Assembly: GCA_023374025.1 (NCBI GenBank)
Contig: SIJG01000110.1
Span: 329,032 to 393,031, forward strand
Length of the DNA stretch: 64,000 bases
Direction of reading: 5' to 3'
Source of the DNA: Heterodera schachtii
Lineage: Eukaryota > Nematoda > Chromadorea > Rhabditida > Heteroderidae
Within the stretch, counting starts at the first letter, position 1. Each line of letters starts with the position of its first letter. The notes beneath the pieces are model-generated. The model worked only from the letters and a program-made list of their open reading frames with translations. It made no database searches and was not told where the DNA came from. This document shows, piece after piece, positions 41,229-52,800 of this stretch. The translations under genes and the position numbers were made by a program.

Positions 41229-42557
41229 ATGAACAGACGGTAAGAAATTTAAAAAATTGATTTCCAAGCTGTTTTTTTTCATGTTTCATTTCAGTTGGGT
41301 TTGTAATGACGTGTGGATGGACATTCTGCCATCGTTTGACTATGCCAAACTCGGCCTCAAAATGGCATTGCTTTCTCCTCGTTTCAATGCATTGGTCGAC
41401 AAATATTTTGATGGCAAACCTGAATTGGTGCTTTGGAAAGTGATTGTTATCAAGAAAAGTTGGTATGGAACAAAACCGAAACTGTGTGTACCGATCGATG
41501 GCAAATTTGTGGGATTTTCGTTGCCGGACCATCCGTTGCCAAACAAAATTCGTTTTCTGTTCCTTCGGATTGAGTAATTTTAAACTTTTGCTGTGTATTA
41601 AACATTTCTATGTTTGTTCAGTTACATTGATCACTCTGTGCTCACATTTCTCCGTTCCAACAAACAAATTTGGGACAGAAGTGGCATCAATTTGGAATTG
41701 CTCGCGACGTCTAGTTCAGCAATCGGGTTCATCATCCAGCCTTGGGATGTTTTTGCACGCGAAATTTGGCCCATTTTTGCGACAAACATTCGCCATTTGA
41801 GCCTTGCCGGTCATGATCAGTCGTACTGGTTGCTTCAGTTCATATCGCCAACATTTCTCTCCGATCTCAACCAATTGAATTCAATCAATGCTGGTGATCT
41901 GTTCCCCGATGGAATTGCTGATTTTGGATGGCAATATGTAACTCCTGCTGGCCAAGCGTTGACCAAATGGTTGCATACTCCGAAAAAAGATGGCCAACCA
42001 AAGCGATTGCATTGCCGTGATTATGAGTATCCACCGAGTCTCGAATGGATCACCAGTTTCAAGGAGGTAGCCTCGGCCAATTTTTCATTAAACGACTGAA
42101 ACTGATTTGCGTTTTTCTTTTTGTGTTTATAGGTATTTCTCTCTGCCACCACTTCTGTCGGTTACCAAATTCGGATGACTTTTCTTCTGACGTTACCGCC
42201 AAGTGAGCCATTTGAATTGGTGAACGAAGGGACCAATGAAAAGCTAACACTGAGAAAAGAAGGAGACGCATTTAATTGGCTGTTAAACCGGTGCCCAATT
42301 GGGGAGAAGACGGCGACGGTTCAGCGGAAGAAAGACGAAAATTGGGACGACAATTTGAACAATATCAAATTTAATTTGTGGCATGGCAATAATAACACAA
42401 TTGGGTGAGCGCATCAACAACGGAATTTGATTTGTTGAAAATTAAAAACTCATTTAAGGCCATTGTCTCCATCAACGGAAAAAAGCGGATCAAAGCAACC
42501 AAAATGTCGTCTGATGAGTGCGCGGAAGTGAATTACCTAATTATATTTGAGAAATAG
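41229..42557 (+). CDS. F-box-like protein of a family expanded in plant-parasitic nematodes
   Basis: Exons 41229-41239, 41295-41573, 41632-42066 and 42133-42404 join in phase. The N-terminal block WVCNDVWMDILPSFDYAKLG and LKMALLSPRFNALVDKYFDG is F-box-like. Later blocks (RSNKQIWDRSGINLELL, PFELVNEGTNEKLTLRKE and LLNRCPIGE) match a large family I recall from tylenchid genomes. The last exon is uncertain: after the acceptor at about 42460 the open frame AIVSINGKKRIKATKMSSDE runs to TAG at 42555-42557, but the GT donor at 42405 leaves the wrong phase for it. With normal splicing the protein would end after about 24 other residues. The role is unknown; F-box proteins are often ubiquitin-ligase adaptors. 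Confidence 0.7.
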
Positions 42558-43085
42558 TCGATGGATGATCTCACTATTTGATTTGATGCTCATTTTCTCT
42601 TAGAAATTGATTTTGCTTTATACATTTATTTGTCTGCTTGTTTTAGAATTTTTGTTCAATATATTTGAGAAATAGCCGATCATTTTATTGAACCCCAAAC
42701 GCCCGCCGCTTCAATGGGCCCTTAACAAATAAGGGATCAATAATTAAATTCAAAAAATAAATTCTAAAATATTAAATTTGATTTTTTTTTTTGAAAACTC
42801 AAATTCCTGATCTGCGCATTTTCCTACCATAGAAATTCGCTTCTTTAATTTCTATTTTTTTTTCGCAGAAACCACAAAAACTGCACCATTGCCGGTTTGC
42901 CAATTCAAAAATTTTGTTTGTTTTTGGTCGTGGGAAAAATAGTCAATTTTGTGTGTAATAAAACTTTCAGTTCAATCAGTTACCAATTTGCATTTCTCTA
43001 TTTTTTTTTTTGATTTGATGATGTTTAGATTTAATTACCTAATTAATTTTTTACGCATTCAAAATCATTTTTGCCATTTTTTTTG
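42558..43085. other. Intergenic space before TRMT10C
   Basis: AT-rich sequence with the relative of 40295-40375 noted above. No gene is seen. Confidence 0.4.
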
Positions 43086-46000
43086 ATGATGCGATTGGAT
43101 TCGTTCTGTTACCGTTTCATTTGGCGCATGAAAAGACGCTTTTACCGTTACAAAGACAAATGCGGCCCAATTCCCATCGTGGAAAGTGAGTGGACTCATA
43201 AAAGTTGCTAGAATTAGTGTCCTATTCCTTTCTAGTTTACAAAAAATTGTTTTTTTCGATTGGTTTTATGCCGACAAATCCCAGTGTTTGTGCCATAAAT
43301 AACTTTTTTATGGCACGATTTGCTACTAATGTCCCCGTCAGACTGTCCATTTATGGGGGTTGAATATATTTTTTACTACTCGTCGTGGGATGTTGTGGAA
43401 ATTTATGGATTCAAAAATACACCCTGAAATTGTTGTTTTTGTCCAGGGGAGCAGCCGTGCCGGCATTTCGCGCCGCCGGCCACCGTTTTGGCAACGGTCC
43501 AACAGCGCAACTGTCCTGAACAGTTGGCCAACTTTGAACGGCTCTGTGCCCAGCTTCAGGTCATATTTATTGGTTTTTAATAATTTTTTTCTCCCCTTTT
43601 GGCAATCCTTCGGAATTTTGGTCCCGCCGAAAAATAAAATTTTTGATTTTAAATGAATTTGGGGCAAAAAAGTGCGATGATCACAAATCTGGGCTCAGAT
43701 TTAGCAAAAGCATTGGTTTTGTCTTTATTTTTCGGCTGGACCACAATTTCCGAGGGATTGCCACACCCTTTTTTTAACCAAATATTTTCATTTATTTTTA
43801 TTTTTTCAGTTTATTCCGCGTGTGGCCACTTATCTGCCCACTCAGTTGGAAGAGCGCGGTAAGAAATTTGGAGAGCAAACAAATTCCAATGTTTTTGTGG
43901 AATAATTTTTTCGAAAATTCGGCACCTGTCCGAAAATTTATACAAAATTGGCAATTTTTCAAAATTTTTAATCAATCCGGAGTCCGGACCCACATTTTAC
44001 CATATTTTTTGAAACTTAGACTCCAAAAATGGTCATTTTTTTAACGAAAAACCGCTATACATTCCTTCTTTTTCTCATCGGCATTGACAATTTCGAAAGA
44101 AAACATTGATGAAAAATATTTCGCTTCGAAAAATAGGGCTTCGAATTCTCCGCACCGAATTTTTTTCTGGCATTTTACCGGAAATTCTTTGGCATTTTTT
44201 TCAGATTGGCACCGTTTGCTTGAGCTGCACAGTGCCAAGGAACGACTCTCCTATTTGACCTTTTTGGTCAAACGTAACAAAATGCGGCTGAAAACGGAGC
44301 AGAAAAAGGCGCAAATGCAATTGATGAGAAGCGGCGGTGGCGGTGACGGCACGGCGATGCCAAAAACGGAGGAAGAGGAAGACGAATTGGAAGAGGAATT
44401 TGAGGAAGAGGAGGAGGAAGGAAGAAAAACAGTGGAAGAGGAAGAGAGGGACGAAGAGGAAGAGGGGGAAAAGGGCGTTGATCACAGAGCAAAAGCACGC
44501 AAAACCAAAGCCTTTACAATCCCATTCATCTCCACGGGTTGGTGATGATGTACAGGGAAACGGATGCAATTCATTCCCCTCCCCCCAAAAAAAAATTCTT
44601 TAAAAAATTTATTGTGATTTTTTAGAAGAAATTTCAAGGAAAAATTTTTGAAAAAATTGCTGAAAAATTTTTTTCAAATTTTTTTTTTCTTGAAACTTAT
44701 CAAAAAATTTCCTAAGATTTGAATTGGGTATAATTTCTAGAGACCGGAATTTTGAAATGGCCGGGACCGGGACCGGGACTTGGAAAATCGACCGGGACGG
44801 GATCCCGGGACCGGGACTCCCGTTTTTCCGGGACTCCCGGTCCCGGTCCTAATTTTTGGGCCGGGATCCCGCCGGGACCGTGACTTTTTCAAAATTTTTG
44901 AAATTTTGATTAAAAATTCGAAATTTTGTTTAAAGTTTTAATTTTTAGCTTATAATTATATTAAGCCTGTAAATCTGCCATTTTTGCTTTTCAAAACCCT
45001 TTTAAGGTGCATTTTTTCAAAAAAATTTGGGGTACAAGGGGGGTCCGGCGGTGCCGATAGGCACCGACGGGGAAATTTTGAAAATTTGTGTGTGATTTGT
45101 TAACAGATTTACACCAAAAAAATGACAAAATTTTGCTATTTTGACTCAATTTTTAGGACAAGGATTTTTATGGGCCGGTGGGAATTTTTTTTTATAGATT
45201 TTTACATTCATATTAAGCAATTTTCCCCAAAAATTGCTATGTTAGATCTAATTATGAATATTTTAGATAGATTTTATGGTTTTTTTAATAGTTTAAATCG
45301 TAAAAAATCCCAAATTCCATCTTCAAAATTTAAAATAAAAGACATTTAGCCAAAAAAATTATAATTTTTTTCAAATTTGGTGCAGTTTCACTGATGAAAT
45401 TTAGTCCCGTTAGTCCCGGCCCAAATGGCCGGGACCGGGACCGGGACCGGGACTTGGAAAATGGACCGGGACGGGACCCGGGACCGGGACTCCCGTTTTA
45501 AACGGGACTCCCGGTCCCGGTGGTTTGTCCAAAAAACCCGGGACCGGGACCGGGAGTCCCGGCAAAATCCCGGCGGGATCCCGGTCCCGTCCGGTCTCTA
45601 ATAATTTCTTTCAGTATTGTCCGAATTAAATCATTTGTTAAAATTTGATAGCCTCCTAAGTGTTCTTTATTAGCCTACAAAATTTAAAAAAATATTTCAT
45701 TATGCTTAAACCTAGTTAAACGAAAATTCATCCCCCCCCCTTCTTTGAAGCTAATCGCATCGCCGCCTCGCACCGTTACATTCGTTCAATGCAATTGGCC
45801 GAAACGCCTCGGATTGCCTTCGACTGTCGCTTCCTTGTAAGTTTAAGATTTTTTTCTTGAAAAATTTCAAGGTTTGAAAATTTTTTTTTAGTTTTCCGGG
45901 GGGGGGAAGGGCGTATTGCACCCGGAACTTTAACTCCATCGGCAATGCTTTCATACATTTTTAGGGGGGGGGGGGGTCGGACCCCCCCTCCCCCCCCCCT

Positions 46001-46898
46001 CGCTCGCAAAGGGGGCCAGCGAGGGGGGGGGGGGGTTCGCAGCGAAGGGGGGCCGGTGTAAAAGAGGTGGGAGGAGGGGGTTCGCAGCGAGGGGGGAGGG
46101 GCGCAAATTTTGAAAATTTTCTTAACAAATTCATTAAAAAGTCCAAAAATTTTCCCCGGCGGCGCCTGGCGGCACCGCCGAACCCCAAAATTCCTATTTT
46201 TCTTAAAAAATTGGCTCAAAATCGCAAAAATTGGCCATTTTTTGGTGAAAATCTGTTAACAAATCACACCCAAAGATCAAAAAATTTTTCCCGCCGGCGC
46301 CTATCGGCACCGCCGGCCCTCCCGTTACCGAAAAGTTTTTTGGAAAAAGCGCGCCGAAAAAAATGGTTTTTGAAAAGCAAAAAAACAAAAAAAGGTCATC
46401 GGCGGCCGACCCCCCTTCGCAAAAATTTTTTCCGACCCACCCCCCGTTTTAATGTATGAATGCTTTTCCTGTTTCCTCCTCACCACACAAACAGACTCTG
46501 CACACCAAACGTGGCCTCAATCTGACGATGCTTCAACTACAAATGTTGTTGTCTGCCAATCGTGACCGGCAAATGCCATGGCCCATCCATTTGTGCAACT
46601 TTCCCTCAACATCATCCGCCGCCGACGACGGCACCGGCGGTGCCGACGCTGGTGCTGTTGCGGAAGTGCATGCACTTTGTCGTATGCGGTTGAACTCGCT
46701 GGACAGCACGCGATGCGTCACCGGCGAACTGCACACCGAGTCGTACACGGAGTTGTTCCCGGAGTTGCGCAGCGCAGACAAAATTGTCTACCTGAGCCCG
46801 CACTCCAAGGAATCATTGACAGTGCGTTTTTGGCATTTCATCATGCCCATGTTATTATTGCATTTCTTTTTTTGTTCTTCTCTCTATCTGTCTCTCCC

Positions 46899-46975
<77 letters not shown>

Positions 46976-48166
46976 CCTCCCTTTCTCCCCTTTCTCTCTC
47001 TCTCTCTCTTTCCATCTCTCTCCCTCTCTCTCTTCCCATTTCTCTCTGTCTCTTTCTTTCTCTTTTCCGTCCGTCTGTCTGTCTATCTCTCTCTTTTCTT
47101 TTCATCTCTTTCGCTCTCTATTTCTTTCATCTCTCTCTTCCATCTTTCTCTTTTTCTCTCTCTATTTCTCTCTCCCTCTCTCCCCACTAATTACCCCCTC
47201 CCCTTCCCCTTCACAGCATATTGATCCCGACGCCTGCTACGTGATCGGTGCCATTGTGGACCGGGCACGCGAGCCGCGCATTCCGCCGAAGGCATCGCTG
47301 TTGGTCAGTGAGGAGGAACAATTGCCGTGCCGACGCTTTCCCATCCCGCCCGAGTTTCTGCGCGGTGGTAACCCAATGCTGACCCTGGTCCAAGCGATGA
47401 CCATTCTGCAACACGTGTTCCATTCGCCCGGCGGCGACGATTGGCACGGCGCATTTGAACAGTGCGTTTTTGGGGATTATGCAATAAAACTAATGTGCAT
47501 TTTCTTTTTTGTTTGTTTTAAAAATCTATTGCTTTTGACTAAATCGTTTTACATCGATTCATCTTTTGGTGTAGAGTCACGTGTCGAGAAAATAAGTGCT
47601 GCCGAGATTCGTGTCGAGTCGGCTTCGGGCCCGGATTCGGGATTTAAAAAAAATGCGGGGTTTGATGAACTGAGCCCAATTTGCCGGAATTGAATCGAAT
47701 TACGCGATTTTTGTGAAATTAAACAAATTATAATTCAAATCGCATAATTTAGGTATTCTCCCAAGACGGAATTTTACACTGACACATTTTTTTTTCTTTT
47801 TTGTTGGTGTTGCCGCGGGTTGAGAAAAAATTACCCTGACAAGATCCGAGTCGGCTTCGAGCCCGGATTCGGAAATCCTCAGCATTAAAACAAACAAATT
47901 TTCCGTTTTACAAATTCAAATCGGCACTGTTTAGATATATCCCAAAACGGAAGCGTTTGGCGCCGGCCGAGAAAAACACGGTGATCCGACTCCGTTACGA
48001 CAACATCCACACGCGGAACAGAGAAATGGCACGCATTGTTGAGCAGCGAATACCGACAACAGCAGCAGCAGCAAATGTTGATCAACAAACGACAAATAAT
48101 GGCGGCGGAAGAAGTGATCAGAAAATGGCTGTTGGAATGCGCTTTTTGAGTCGGATTTTCGGCTGA
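43086..48166 (+). CDS. TRMT10C: Mitochondrial RNase P protein 1 / tRNA methyltransferase TRMT10C
   Basis: SPOUT-type tRNA (guanine/adenine-N1-9) methyltransferase, subunit of mitochondrial RNase P. Eight exons join in phase: 43086-43185, 43447-43559, 43810-43858, 44205-44537, 45751-45836, 46495-46821, 47217-47461 and 47935-48166, about 494 residues. SPOUT features are RIAFDCRFL, TLHTKRGLNLTMLQLQMLLS, ESYTELFPELRSADKIVYLS, CYVIGAIVDRAREP, LTLVQAMTILQHVF and FEQYIPKRKRLAP. The TRMT10C call over TRMT10A/B rests on the YIPKRK end and the long N-terminal part. Exon 4 carries an unusual run of about 45 acidic residues. Two transposons and a CT array sit in introns. Confidence 0.85.
44738..45600. 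mobile_element. hAT-like element (TAGAGACCGG ends) built of CCGGGAC repeats
   Basis: Termini TAGAGACCGG and CCGGTCTCTA are flanked by a perfect 8-bp duplication ATAATTTC (44730-44737, 45601-45608). Both subterminal regions are dense arrays of GGGACCGGGAC and its complement and would fold strongly. One GC-rich palindrome (45045-45070) lies inside with GTTAACAGAT close by. It is in a TRMT10C intron. Confidence 0.88.
45952..46458. mobile_element. hAT-like non-autonomous transposon, CATAC family, copy C
   Basis: Ends CATACATTTTTAGGGGGG and CCCCCGTTTTAATGTATG, with the perfect 8-bp duplication AATGCTTT (45944-45951, 46459-46466). It holds two GC-rich palindromes (46155-46180, 46291-46316) and a segment near 46338-46390 close to 2107-2157 of copy A. 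It ends only 36 bp before TRMT10C exon 6. Confidence 0.88.
46895..47215 (+). repeat. CT-rich microsatellite in a TRMT10C intron
   Basis: A near-pure (CT) run at 46900-46970 grades into imperfect CT/TTTC-rich sequence and ends at the CACAG acceptor of exon 7. It acts as an outsized polypyrimidine tract. It creates long open frames of Ser/Leu on the plus strand that are not genes. Confidence 0.95.
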
Positions 48167-49385
48167 TCGATCACCATTTTTGGCTTAACGCTGCACTTTT
48201 CATTTATTATTGTTTTTGTTTTGTTATTGTTTGCCAAAAAAATTACACTAAACTTACTTCACTTAATGGGCTAGGTTGTGTTTTTTTCATACTTTAATGA
48301 GGTCCCCGCTAAAACGGGGGTTTAAAGTAAGAGGAAAAAATGCATAAAATTAACAAATTTTTGCTGGCTTTTTCAATTGATCATTTTTCCGATCACTTTA
48401 GCGCCGGAGCGAAAAGGTTTATCAGCTGTAATTTACCTTTTAAAATATTTATTTTCTTTCTCTTGGCGTAATGCCACAATAAAACGTATACAAAAAATTT
48501 CATTGGCGGCACCACTCAGCTGTTCGTTATGTTTTGCCAACATTTTTTGAGTGCATACGCCTACAAATTTGAATGTGACGAATTTGTGGGCAAAAAAAAA
48601 AACACATTAATTATGTGCCAATTTAGGAACTGAAAACAATGTAAAAAGCGGCAAAAAATCACTGCCATCATACAAAAAGTCCCCATAAATGCGTCACCAT
48701 CCGTCGCTTCGTTTGCGCACTTTTTCCGCAACCGTTGCGCCCTCCTCCGCGCCATTGTCCGCTCCGGCGGGTCAACGACGGAGTGCCGTCGACGACAACG
48801 CCAAATTGGGGGAGGAGGAGGACAACAACCACCACTTTGGCACGGCGCACCGCCGACGTTTTGTCGCGTCGAAATTGCGGCTCAGGCGACGGTCGTCCAC
48901 CGCTTTTGCTTTGTCATCCATTTTTGGGTAAAAAAACATTTCAAATGTCTCCGTAATTTGAATATTACTCGGAATACCCGGGGCATTTTTTTTCGAAAAA
49001 TTTTCGATTTTTGGGGTTCCCCGAATAAACAGGAGGGGATTTCGTCGCAGTTTCTCCTTTTTTTTTTGCATCACCATAAGAAACTGCAAAAATTCTGGCC
49101 CAAATAGGTCCGTGAAAATGAAAAAATTCAAAGCAAATTACCACTTTTTGATGGACAAATTGACAAATTCTTCGCTTTAGTTCATCCAACGAGGAATTAT
49201 TTTTGTAAATTTTTTTTATCATCAGAAAATCTCACCTATTTTTAAATGTAATTAATTGCATTCTAAAATAAACGCGAAAATGCACTTTTTAACTTTAGGG
49301 AGGCACGATAGAAAAACAATTGGGGAAGACCCTTTTGGTTTTCATAAAATTTTTAATCAAAAAATGTAACATGTCCTTGATCGGT
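48167..49385. other. Intergenic space between TRMT10C and FICD
   Basis: A small hairpin (CCCCGCTAAAACGGGG) lies at 48305-48320. A plus-strand open stretch at 48689-48931, starting MRHHPSLRLRTFSATVAPSS, is GC-rich and coding-like, but I could not join it to FICD or to another gene. Nothing else is supported. Confidence 0.35.
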
Positions 49386-49752
49386 GCGGAGCATGTCGTT
49401 TCCCCCCCCCCCCCCCCCCCCCGCCGGTTCCCCCCCGTCGTTTCCCCCCCGAAAATTTTTTTTAAAAAAAATTTTCAAACCTAGAAATTTTTCATAAAAA
49501 AATTCTTTAGTACGAAAATTTCAAGAAAAAAATTTTTCAGCGATTTTTTAGAAAATTTTTGAAAAAACTTAGTGGTTCATCATAAAATTTCTAAAAAATC
49601 GCTGAAAATTTTCTCAAAAAATTTTTTTTCTTGAAATTTTCGTACTAAGAAAATTCCTAAGAATTTTTTTATGAAAAATTTCTAGGTTTGAAAATTTAAA
49701 AAAAAAAAATTTTTCGGGGGGGAAACGACCGGGGGGGAAATGAAGTGCACCC
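49386..49752. mobile_element. Palindromic hAT-like miniature element
   Basis: The whole 367 bp is close to one inverted repeat centred near 49570 (TTAGTGGTTCATCAT). Perfect 8-bp duplication TGATCGGT flanks it (49378-49385, 49753-49760). Outer parts are C- and G-tracts with GTCGTTTCCCCC. A solo right end of the same family (GGGGAAATGAAGTGCACCC) is at about 50480-50503. Confidence 0.85.
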
Positions 49753-49884
49753 TGATCGGTGAGCCTGGAACTCTAGATTAAAAAAAAAAATTGAATCCCT
49801 TACCCCTTTGGGTTTTTAACGGACCCCCCAAAATTAAAAAAAATGCCATAAATTGTTTTCATCATTTTCCATGCTAAATGCCGT

Positions 49885-52800
49885 GTGCCATTCGTCACAT
49901 TTTCCAGCTGCTGTTCTCCCACCGTTTGCCTTCCTTCCCGGCGTCTCTTTCTCTCCCTTCTTTTCCTGCTGTTGCTGTTCGTTCTGTTACTGCTCCGTCT
50001 TCCCGTCTCGTTTGATGGCGGCGGAAGCGGCAGCCGTTTTTTGACGCGTTTTTTCTGCTCTTTGGACGAGCGCCGGGGCGGCGCCGGCGGCGGTCGTTTC
50101 CCATTTTTAAAACGCTTTTTGTCACTCAAATGCGGCGCTGGCAATGGCGCCGTTGGACTCCGTCTGATGGACGGACGACGGCATTTGTTGCACCATGACC
50201 AAATCGGTGTTGAACAACAATGGCACGACGACGACGGCAATGGCGGCGATGGCATTGAAAAAGGTTTTCTGGGCTGGATGGGTTGTGGGTTGGTAAAATG
50301 AATTAGGTAAATTTTTACATGTAAAGTTCAATCTGGACCCGGATCCAGATCTGGATTTTTCCTGGATCCAGGCCAGGCCATTTTTTGGTAACCTGGGGTT
50401 TTCCTGGCTTTTTTGTCCAGGTTCAGGAACATGGGACCCTAAAAATGAAAATTTCGGGGGGGGGGGAACCGGCGGGGGGGGGGGAAATGAAGTGCACCCG
50501 ATTAAAATATCTAAAAAATGACGAATTGCAATTTTAATGTGGAAGAGTTTCATGAAAAAATATCCATTTTAAAGGCCTCAAAAATTGTTTTCAAAAAATC
50601 CTATTTTAATGCTTAATAAACTTTTTGTTTTTTTATATTCAGTCTAACAAAATAGAAAGAAATTAAATCTGAAAAAAATTGGGTCCCAAATTTTTCGTAA
50701 ATTTAAATTTTTTTGCACTAAATTTGCGTCTATTTTTTTCAGATGCCGTCATTGTCCGCCCACCGTCGGACAGTGCGGACGTGGAAAGTTGCACGGCGGA
50801 GGTGCGCCAGTGGCGCGAACGGGAAGCGGTTGCCGCACTTTCGGCCGCCAAACGGTCGCGCTGGGAGGGCAATTTGCGCAAGGCGCGCAGCATCATTGAG
50901 GTTGGATTTGGACAGTTATGCCATAATGTTAGGGTTTGACGGATGCGAAGGAACTTGTTTACCCTCTTACGTTTCCCATCCCCCGAAAAAAAAATTTTAA
51001 TAAAAAAATTTAAAGAAAATTTTTATGGCAAAATACCTAGCTAGTCCTTCCTCCGCTGAAACTTTTAAAAACACTAGAGCAAAATTTTTGGCCCGATGAC
51101 GAAAAAAATTTCTTCGCGTTTCCCTCCCCACCCCTCCCCTCCCCCCTCATAATTTTTTTTCTGGCTACGGGCCTGAATTACTCTAATTAATCAAACAAAT
51201 TTCTTAACCCATTTTTTTTTTTTTTTTGGTAATTCGAGGCCTTATCGCGTTCATTTTGATCTTATGATTCGAGTACCTTAAAGCCAACAAAAAATTATTT
51301 TAAAAATTTAAATTCTATAATATTTACCTATTTTTCCTCATTGTTATGTTCTCCCCCATGTTTCAGCATGCTTACTCGCTGGCGCCCTACAACCCGGACA
51401 TTCTGACCGAGTACGGCATTTACGTGGAGATGGCACGCAGTGACGTGGTGCAAGCAGAGGGCTTCTACCTGAAGGCGCTGGCGCGCAACCCCAAACACGC
51501 GGAGGCACTGATGTAAATATTTCTGGTGTTCTACCATTGGGGGTGGGGGGGGGGGGTATGGGACGAGAAAACGATTAAGTGAGTGACCCCGGGATTAGGG
51601 GTGGGACGACCGAATTTTTCGGGACTGAAAAAGCGTTGAGATTCCGTGGTAACAACCGCCGTTTCCCGATTTGTTCCATTGAAAAAATAATAATTTTAAG
51701 TCGACGACAAAAGGCGCTTCCGTTGGTCGAAGAGATTGACAACCGAATGATGCAGTGAGTAAAGTTTTTCGCACTATTAAAACGATGGAATGATAGATTC
51801 ACGCACTGGGATTGATTCTTTTTTTAGGGTCAACAACGTTCCTCCCCCCCCCCCCCCCCCTCCCCGAAATTTTTTTTATAAATTCCAAAAAATCCGTTTT
51901 CAGCGTTTTCGGATGGGTTTTTGAAAAAACTATAATTCATCATAACATTTGGAAAGATAAGCCACCTCGTTCCCTGATTTTCATTCGTACAAACAATTAT
52001 AAAATTTGAATTTTTACCATAAAATTCAAAAAAAAAAAAAAAATTTTTTTTAGTGTCCCTAAATTCTGTACCTTTTTTACTATAGTAAACAAACATTAAT
52101 TGTAAACTGGAACAGGCGCATCCACCAGAAGCGGGACCGTTTCATGCGCATCCCGCACAACGACGCGGGACTGAAGCGGTCGATGCGCGAGAGTTACTTT
52201 GCCTATGTGTACCACACGGTGGCCATGGAGGGGAACACCATCAATTTGGCCCAGACGCGGTCCATCCTGGAGACGCGGATGGCGGTGGGCGGCAAAAGCA
52301 TTGTTGAACACAACGAAATCCTCGGGCTGGACGCCGCGCTGCGCTACCTCAACCAGTCACTGTTGGACGTGCAGGAGATCACGCTGGAGGTGCGTTGGTT
52401 TTGGAGGATCAATGCCAACTTGAGCCCGGGACCGGGATTTCGGGTCTGACAATGAGTCGGGATTTTCGCTTTAACTCAAAAAATTTACAGTGAAAAATCT
52501 TAGAAATTTGTCAGAAAATTTTTTACACTTTTGCCATTAGGGCTAGTTACAATGTTATAATGAAAATCCTGATTGGCGCTCAGAAAATCGGAATTTTTTT
52601 GACATTTGTTACCCGCCGGCGTTTTTTTCTTTCAAATTCCAAAAGCCAAGCGATTTTTTAAAAATTTTTTAAAAATAAGTCTCCCCCCCCCCTTTTTTTT
52701 TTGTAAAGCATATTTTGGCGCTGCACAAACGCGTGCTCGGCTTCGCCGACCCGTTGGCCGCTGGTGTGATCCGTGATGTTCAGGTGGGTGTGTGGTTGGC

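Noticed and set aside
44198..44569. Minus-strand Phe/Leu-rich open frame
   Set aside because: It is the complement of the acidic run in TRMT10C exon 4.
46456..47693. Long plus-strand open frames of 244 and 371 residues made of Ser/Leu runs
   Set aside because: They read through the CT microsatellite of a TRMT10C intron; only the 46495-46821 and 47217-47461 parts, in the TRMT10C frame, are coding.
48689..48931. GC-rich open frame starting MRHHPSLRLRTF
   Set aside because: No in-phase partner exon was found; it could be an unplaced 5' exon or chance coding potential, so it is not listed as a gene.
49800..50553. Minus-strand open frames, one with a hydrophobic stretch and one Arg/Lys/Pro-rich
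   Set aside because: The plus-strand frame in the same place gives a membrane anchor and joins FICD exon 2 in phase; I found no continuing minus-strand gene.
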